This document shows, piece after piece, positions 42,677 to 46,578 of a stretch of DNA of 46,578 nucleotides (positions within the stretch are counted from its first letter, which is position 1; each line of letters begins with the position of its first letter). Position numbers and translations under genes: made by a program. The notes under the pieces are model-generated. The model was not told the origin of the DNA. It was given only the letters and a program-made list of their open reading frames with translations, and did not search any database. The stretch covers positions 1-46,578 of the forward strand of contig CALVNT010000019.1 in assembly GCA_944349925.1 (NCBI GenBank), in the 5' to 3' direction. This stretch comes from an uncultured Clostridia bacterium. Lineage in GTDB: Bacteria > Bacillota > Clostridia > Christensenellales > UBA1242.

Positions 42677-43585
42677 CTAATTTATCGGACTTTTTAACTT
42701 CTTAATATAATTTTTAAAATAAGAAGGTAAATCGATTTCAAAAGACATATTTTCGTTTGTGCTAGGGTGAATGAATTGCAATTTGTATGAATGGAGAAGT
42801 TGCCCTTTCAAATTTTTGTCTGCTTTGCCATAGACATCATCACCTACAATAGGATGACCGATAGATTTACAATGGACACGAATTTGATGAGTCCTTCCCG
42901 TTTGCAAAGAAAACATGACTAAGGTTTTATTTGCAAAACGCTTTATTACTTTGTAATTTGTAATCGCTAATTTCCCTTTATCTGACACCGCATATTTTTT
43001 TCTATCAGATTTGCTTCTTTCAAGGTATGTTTTTATTTGCCCTTCATCATTTTTAAAAATACCTTCACAAAGCGCAATATAATTTCGTTTGCAAGTTTTG
43101 TTTTTAATTTGCTGCGCTAAAGATATATGTGCTTTGTCGTTTTTTGCAACGACCATAAGACCAGAGGTGTTTTTGTCAAGTCTGTGCACTATTCCCGGAC
43201 GCAACACACCATTTATACCACTTAAATCTTTTACTCTTTCAAGCAAACCATTAACTAAAGTTCCCGATTTTGTAGATGAACATGGATGAACAACTAACCC
43301 TTGCGGTTTATTTATAACAAGCAAATCTTTATCTTCGTACACTATTTCAAAATCAATTTTTTCGGCCTTTGCTTGCAAGGGTTTTAAATCTTCATAGTCA
43401 TAAGAAACTACTTGCCCTGTTTTAACCTTTTCACCTGCTTTAACCAATTTATTTTGTAAAAGGATGTTCCCGCTTTCAATCAAATTTTTGATATGAGAAC
43501 GCGAAAAAGAAGGCTGAAAATTGTTAAAAACATTGTCAAGCCTTAGATTATTATCCTTTTCTTCAATTATAAATTCGCCTTTCAT
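42677..43585 (-). CDS. rluD: RluA/RluD-family 23S rRNA pseudouridine synthase
   Basis: 302 residues from ATG 43585 (MKGEFIIEEKDNNLRLD) behind AAGGGAA; an in-frame ATG at 43615 lacks a ribosome binding site. An S4 RNA-binding domain (FSRSHIKNLIESGNILL) precedes the catalytic domain, with KPQGLVVHP, the active Asp137 in VHRLDKNTSGL, KRNYIALCEG and LQTGRTHQIRVH. The family converts specific uridines of 23S rRNA; RluD itself targets helix 69, but the exact site here is unproven. It is last in sepF-lspA-rluD. Confidence 0.92.
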   Translation of the reverse strand: MKGEFIIEEKDNNLRLDNVFNNFQPSFSRSHIKNLIESGNILLQNKLVKAGEKVKTGQVVSYDYEDLKPLQAKAEKIDFEIVYEDKDLLVINKPQGLVVHPCSSTKSGTLVNGLLERVKDLSGINGVLRPGIVHRLDKNTSGLMVVAKNDKAHISLAQQIKNKTCKRNYIALCEGIFKNDEGQIKTYLERSKSDRKKYAVSDKGKLAITNYKVIKRFANKTLVMFSLQTGRTHQIRVHCKSIGHPIVGDDVYGKADKNLKGQLLHSYKLQFIHPSTNENMSFEIDLPSYFKNYIKKLKSPIN

Positions 43586-43647
43586 ATTTCCCTTTAATTT
43601 TTTTGTAAAAAACATATTTCAATCAACATTATTAAAAATATGTTTTT

Positions 43648-44307
43648 TTATTTACTATTTTCTTTTTCGTCAGCTTTACTTTTTTGACCACTTGAACTCG
43701 CTTTATCTTTTCTGCTTTTTTGAATAATTTTCCCGAGCTCGTCATTAAATTGCTCGGCTTCCTTAGTTTTATCAATTTCTTCTAACTTGATTTCTTTTAT
43801 TTTCTTTTTTTCTGATTTTATAAATTTAATATAATCTAAAACAAAATATAAAACAAGTAATATAACCCCTATAGTTATTGCACAATCTGCAATGTTAAAA
43901 ACTGGAAAAGAAATAAACTCAAAGTTTATAAAGTCTCTTACATATCCAAACACTATTCTATCATATAAATTCCCGACGCAACCACCCACTAAAAAGCCAA
44001 CTACGAATGAAAGTAAAATTGAAACTTTTTCTTCTTTTACTTTTTTTACATAAAACCAAACAACAACTCCAAGTATAACAAGAGAAATAATAATAAGGAA
44101 TATAGTTTGACCTTTAAATATTCCCCAACTTGCGCCTTCATTTTGAACATGAACAAAATTTATAAAACCTTTAATAAAATCAACACTGTCACCTTCATTT
44201 GGAATAAGAGAGCCAATCAAAAGATATTTAGTGAGCATATCAAAAATTATCACAAATAAAGAAACTAAAATAACAATAAAATAAGTTTTTAAAAACTTAG
44301 TTTTCAA
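43648..44307 (-). CDS. lspA: Lipoprotein signal peptidase (signal peptidase II)
   Basis: 219 residues from TTG 44307, which has GGAGGG eight bases upstream and puts the catalytic Asp at positions 125 and 141, close to their usual places. The frame is open to an ATG at 44370 deep inside sepF, a less likely start. Four membrane helices carry VQNEGASWGIF, GGCVGNLYDRI, VRDFINF and FPVFNIADCAITIG, the aspartic protease site that cuts prolipoproteins at the lipobox. After the last helix there is an unusual charged tail of about 70 residues (KSEKKKIKEIKLEEID onward) absent from standard LspA. It overlaps sepF by 11 nt. Confidence 0.93.
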   Translation of the reverse strand: MKTKFLKTYFIVILVSLFVIIFDMLTKYLLIGSLIPNEGDSVDFIKGFINFVHVQNEGASWGIFKGQTIFLIIISLVILGVVVWFYVKKVKEEKVSILLSFVVGFLVGGCVGNLYDRIVFGYVRDFINFEFISFPVFNIADCAITIGVILLVLYFVLDYIKFIKSEKKKIKEIKLEEIDKTKEAEQFNDELGKIIQKSRKDKASSSGQKSKADEKENSK

Positions 44308-44662
44308 TTTCCATACCCTCCGGCAAATAAAGATAAAGTTTGCCCATTTCAAGTTCATGCATTGAAGCATTTAAAGCAAAACAAACCCCTTCAAAATAAC
44401 TTAGCACTCTTTCCGCCAACTCTTTTTCACAGTATTCGATCGAAATTATACAAGGATTGCCACTTTTTAAAATATCAGCAAAATCTTTTACTTGCAAGTA
44501 ACTTTCTGGATAATATACAGGCACGCCGTCGATTTCTTCTGCACGAGATTTGATTTTGCCATGCTTAATTTTGAAACTTGCTTTAGTTTTATTTTTTTTA
44601 GGTTTTGATTTTTCTTCATTTTCAAAGCCAAAAGCCCCGAAAATTTTTCCCATAATTCCCAT
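44297..44662 (-). CDS. sepF: Cell division protein SepF
   Basis: 121 residues. The N-terminal MGIMGKIFGAFGF forms a short membrane-binding amphipathic helix; after a basic linker comes the SepF core: VPVYYPESYLQVKDFADIL, NPCIISIEYCEKELAERVL, SYFEGVCFALNASMHEL and LYLYLPEG. SepF tethers FtsZ to the membrane at the division site in Gram-positive bacteria. It is somewhat short for the family. The start at ATG 44662 has AAAGGTGG and an extended -10 promoter (TATAAT at 44680-44685). Confidence 0.88.
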   Translation of the reverse strand: MGIMGKIFGAFGFENEEKSKPKKNKTKASFKIKHGKIKSRAEEIDGVPVYYPESYLQVKDFADILKSGNPCIISIEYCEKELAERVLSYFEGVCFALNASMHELEMGKLYLYLPEGMEIEN

Positions 44663-44679
44663 ATTGCCACCTTTACCAA

Positions 44680-44708
44680 ATTATAACACAAAAATACTAA
44701 AAATGGAA
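44680..44708 (-). promoter_or_regulatory. Extended -10 promoter of sepF-lspA-rluD
   Basis: On the minus strand TGTTATAAT with TATAAT at 44680-44685 and only a poor -35 (TTCCAT, 44703-44708) 17 bp upstream. The TGn element can replace the -35. Confidence 0.5.
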
Positions 44709-44736
44709 TAATTTTTTGTATAAAATAAATAAAAGA

Positions 44737-44773
44737 TAAAAACCTTAAAAATATACATTCTCTAAGGTTTTTT
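44737..44773. terminator. Extra terminator-like hairpin between the BspA-like gene and sepF
   Basis: AAAAACCTTA pairs with TAAGGTTTTT across a 15-nt loop, with T-runs on both strands. It lies 120 bp beyond the terminator of the BspA-like gene, so it may be a backup terminator, or the end of a small unannotated transcript from the 275-bp gap. Confidence 0.55.
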
Positions 44774-44891
44774 GTATCATAAAAATATTCAAGTTCGCTA
44801 AACCATAATTTTTCAATTTCGACAATATTTTTTTGTAAAATATAATAAAATAAACCCAAAAATTAAATTTTACATACTCTAATTTAAAATA

Positions 44892-44922
44892 AAAAACTTA
44901 TAGATTTTCACTATAAGTTTTT
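44892..44922 (-). terminator. Terminator of the BspA-like gene
   Basis: AAAAACTTATAG (44892-44903) pairs with CTATAAGTTTTT (44911-44922), followed on the minus strand by TTTTTATTTT, 15 nt after the stop codon. Confidence 0.85.
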
Positions 44923-44937
44923 CTTTGAAGTGTTTAT

Positions 44938-46434
44938 TTACATTTCAACAAATTTTCCAGCAAAACTTGACCAACCTGCAGCCTGTTCATAAACTTCTAC
45001 ACATCCTTGTGGCACTTTTATGGTTGGTACATTATTTGAAAATGAGCGATCTCCTAAAGAAGGTGGAGTAGTAGCATAAATTGTAACTTCTCGTAAATTC
45101 TTAAAACTATTACAAGCAGAGTCACCTATTTTTGTTATTGAGCTTGGTATTTCAAGACTTTCTCTGCTTACATTCCCCAAATAAGCATAAGCGGCAATTT
45201 GCGTTACACTTCCATCATCTGGAATTTCAAAATCCCCACAAGCCAAAAGCAAAGTCTTAGTTTCTTTCTCAATTATACATTTATTGTTTACACTATAATA
45301 GAAATCATTTCCTTCTTCTACTTCTAGATGCGTAACATATTGAGCCATAGAGCCTGTCAATATGCTCTCCCCTATTTTTTCTACACTATTTGGAATAAAA
45401 AGACTTGTTAATCCGCTATTATAAAACGTCCAACCACCAATTTCTTTTATTGTATGAGGTATAGAAATACCGGTAAAATCAGTCAGATAATCATTAAAAT
45501 GACCCATTTTGGTTACTTGATATTGAACATTATTGTCATAAATATATGATGCAATGATTACCTCACCCACTGGACTCCCGCCTACAGTAGCTGTTAAACC
45601 ATCTTCGTTTATAGTATAAGACAAATTCATAGCACCAAGTTCTTGAAAAATTGCATAATAAGTTTTTCCAGAGCTTTCGTTATATGTAAAGGTATATTCT
45701 ATAGCATCTGATACTAATTCTCCATTTGCACTATCTTTTGCCCAACCTAAAAACTCTGCATCAGGTCCTACAAAGTTTGCTCTAAGCGTAACTGACTGTC
45801 CTTGTGTAAAAGAGCCACTATATGAAACATCGCCTAGTGATTCATTTGTAGACTGAACAGGCGCAACATAACTTTCATCGCTTAAGTCGATTATGTAGCC
45901 ATATTTTACACCTGATACTGATTGTGTTTTGTCAGTTACTGAAAATGTGATAGTAAAAGTTGTACTACTTTCAGTATCTGTTGTGCTAGTAGTTAATGGG
46001 AATGTTTCGCCAAGATTATATAGCTCCCCGTCTCTTTCTACTGTTTTTGTAACATTTACTGACGAGCCAATTGTATCTTTAACTTTAATGTTTACAGCAT
46101 TCTCTTTGCTTAAATTTGTAATTTCGATTGTTATCACAATATCATTGACACTTTCATCTGTTCTGCCAAATGTTAAAGAGTTGTTCTGCCATGTCGCAAG
46201 TTCTTCCTCTGTTGGTTTTGTTTCTGCTGAATAATTTAGTGTTGTTAAGTTTGGATTTGTTTCTGCTCCTTCAACTAAACCTTCAATTCTAACATTGACA
46301 TCATCAGCTTTAAAAGTCAAGCTGCCGCCCATTTCGATTTTCACAGTTTGTGCCGCCCATACTCCTATTATAAGCATTGCAAGTACTAAACAAAATGCAG
46401 AAATAGTAGCAATCATTTTTGATTTTAATGTCAT
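44938..46434 (-). CDS. Secreted BspA-like leucine-rich-repeat protein with TasA-like leader
   Basis: 498 residues. The N-terminus (MIATISAFCLVLAMLIIGVWA, from residue 7) followed by AQTVKIEMGGSLTFKADDV resembles SipW-dependent, TasA/camelysin-like secreted proteins. Residues 30-180 are a beta-rich domain. About 195-265 is an InlB-type repeat (VTLRANFVGPDAEFLGWAKD). From 290 on are BspA-type leucine-rich repeats: FTGISIPHTIKEIGGWTFYN, LTSLFIPNSVEKIGESIL, LEIPSSITKIGDSACNSF and LREVTIYATTPPSLG. Such repeats often bind host or matrix proteins. No sorting motif or C-terminal anchor is present. It starts at ATG 46434 behind a G7 run used as ribosome binding site, with a promoter whose spacer contains nine G. 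Confidence 0.85.
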   Translation of the reverse strand: MTLKSKMIATISAFCLVLAMLIIGVWAAQTVKIEMGGSLTFKADDVNVRIEGLVEGAETNPNLTTLNYSAETKPTEEELATWQNNSLTFGRTDESVNDIVITIEITNLSKENAVNIKVKDTIGSSVNVTKTVERDGELYNLGETFPLTTSTTDTESSTTFTITFSVTDKTQSVSGVKYGYIIDLSDESYVAPVQSTNESLGDVSYSGSFTQGQSVTLRANFVGPDAEFLGWAKDSANGELVSDAIEYTFTYNESSGKTYYAIFQELGAMNLSYTINEDGLTATVGGSPVGEVIIASYIYDNNVQYQVTKMGHFNDYLTDFTGISIPHTIKEIGGWTFYNSGLTSLFIPNSVEKIGESILTGSMAQYVTHLEVEEGNDFYYSVNNKCIIEKETKTLLLACGDFEIPDDGSVTQIAAYAYLGNVSRESLEIPSSITKIGDSACNSFKNLREVTIYATTPPSLGDRSFSNNVPTIKVPQGCVEVYEQAAGWSSFAGKFVEM

Positions 46435-46441
46435 TTTTTTA

Positions 46442-46448
46442 CCCCCCC
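46442..46448 (-). promoter_or_regulatory. Ribosome binding site made of a G7 homopolymer
   Basis: The minus strand reads TAGGGGGGGTAAAAAAATG. The G7 run is seven bases from the start codon and is the only Shine-Dalgarno candidate, pairing partly through G-U. Its length may vary by slippage. Confidence 0.6.
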
Positions 46449-46499
46449 TAATTTACAAAATTCGGCATCTTTCTAGTTATTATTCTTTTTTCTCAATCA

Positions 46500-46529
46500 A
46501 TTATACCCCCCCCCGCAAAGTTAAGTCAA
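46500..46529 (-). promoter_or_regulatory. Sigma-A promoter with a G9 tract in the spacer (candidate phase-variable switch)
   Basis: On the minus strand TTGACT (46524-46529), an 18-bp spacer and a perfect TATAAT (46500-46505). Nine consecutive G (46506-46514) fill half the spacer and abut the -10. One G fewer would give the optimal 17 bp, so tract length should set promoter strength. Confidence 0.75.
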
Positions 46530-46578
46530 ATAATTTTCGACAATTTTTGGATTTTTTTTAATTTTTTTGTTTTTATGT

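Noticed and set aside
44308..44370. N-terminal extension of LspA from ATG 44370
   Set aside because: It would overlap sepF by 74 nt with no ribosome binding site; TTG 44307 has GGAGGG and gives normal positions for the catalytic Asp residues.
44488..44859. A minus-strand frame of 123 codons from TTG 44859 across the sepF promoter
   Set aside because: No Shine-Dalgarno; it covers the hairpin and promoter and overlaps sepF in another frame, where sepF has clear family motifs.
1..46578. tRNA, rRNA, CRISPR arrays, insertion sequences and phage attachment sites
   Set aside because: No cloverleaf-like, regularly spaced repeat, transposase or integrase sequence was found by reading both strands; a formal scan was not possible.

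Overview
The window is AT-rich chromosomal DNA from a low-GC Gram-positive bacterium (Bacillota, most likely an uncultured, probably gut-associated Clostridia-like lineage). Evidence: strong AGGAGG-type ribosome binding sites; the rplU-prp-rpmA operon with the L27 N-terminal extension cut by Prp; SepF and FloA; the sporulation genes yqfC and yqfD; sigma-A promoters of TTGACA/TATAAT type; and many hairpin + T-run terminators. The lineage call is inference from gene content. I see no rRNA, tRNA, CRISPR array or insertion sequence.

Layout. 1-3.2 kb: the start of a ribbon-helix-helix-like gene behind two hairpins, a Nudix hydrolase, a frameshifted collagen-like (BclA-type) surface protein, an FkbM methyltransferase and ndk. 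3.2-7.0 kb: a 1254-residue DUF4011-type SF1 helicase with a C-terminal nuclease fold, a plausible anti-phage protein of the Hhe type, set between ndk and eno. 8.5-11.8 kb: an Old Yellow Enzyme/2-enoate reductase-like oxidoreductase and an unknown membrane protein with an apparently leaderless GTG start. 11.9-26.0 kb: a four-gene operon on the minus strand, ABC ATPase -> ABC permease -> 2087-residue Ig-repeat/beta-helix protein -> 1732-residue MBG/YDG-repeat protein. 26.2-28.0 kb: an unknown protein with a candidate transglutaminase-like Cys-His-Asp triad.

28-36.8 kb is mostly housekeeping: divergent murC/murB, yqfC-yqfD-ybeY-era with a sigma-E-like promoter, floA with a small membrane partner, an OGG1-like DNA glycosylase, and rplU-prp-rpmA. 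37-46.4 kb mixes surface and core genes: a 1357-residue Ig-like surface protein, a tiny Cys/Gly-rich protein, tandem PH-domain paralogues, sepF-lspA-rluD, and a secreted protein with BspA-like leucine-rich repeats.

The main themes are cell surface and envelope. Four large exported proteins lack an LPXTG sorting signal, and one pair is tied by translation coupling or short spacing to an ABC exporter. The clearest regulatory signal is at the right end, where a run of nine G lies exactly in the spacer between TTGACT and TATAAT upstream of the BspA-like gene. That is the layout of a slipped-strand phase-variable promoter. Two candidate sporulation promoters (sigma-K-like before the collagen gene, sigma-E-like before yqfC) fit the known roles of those families.
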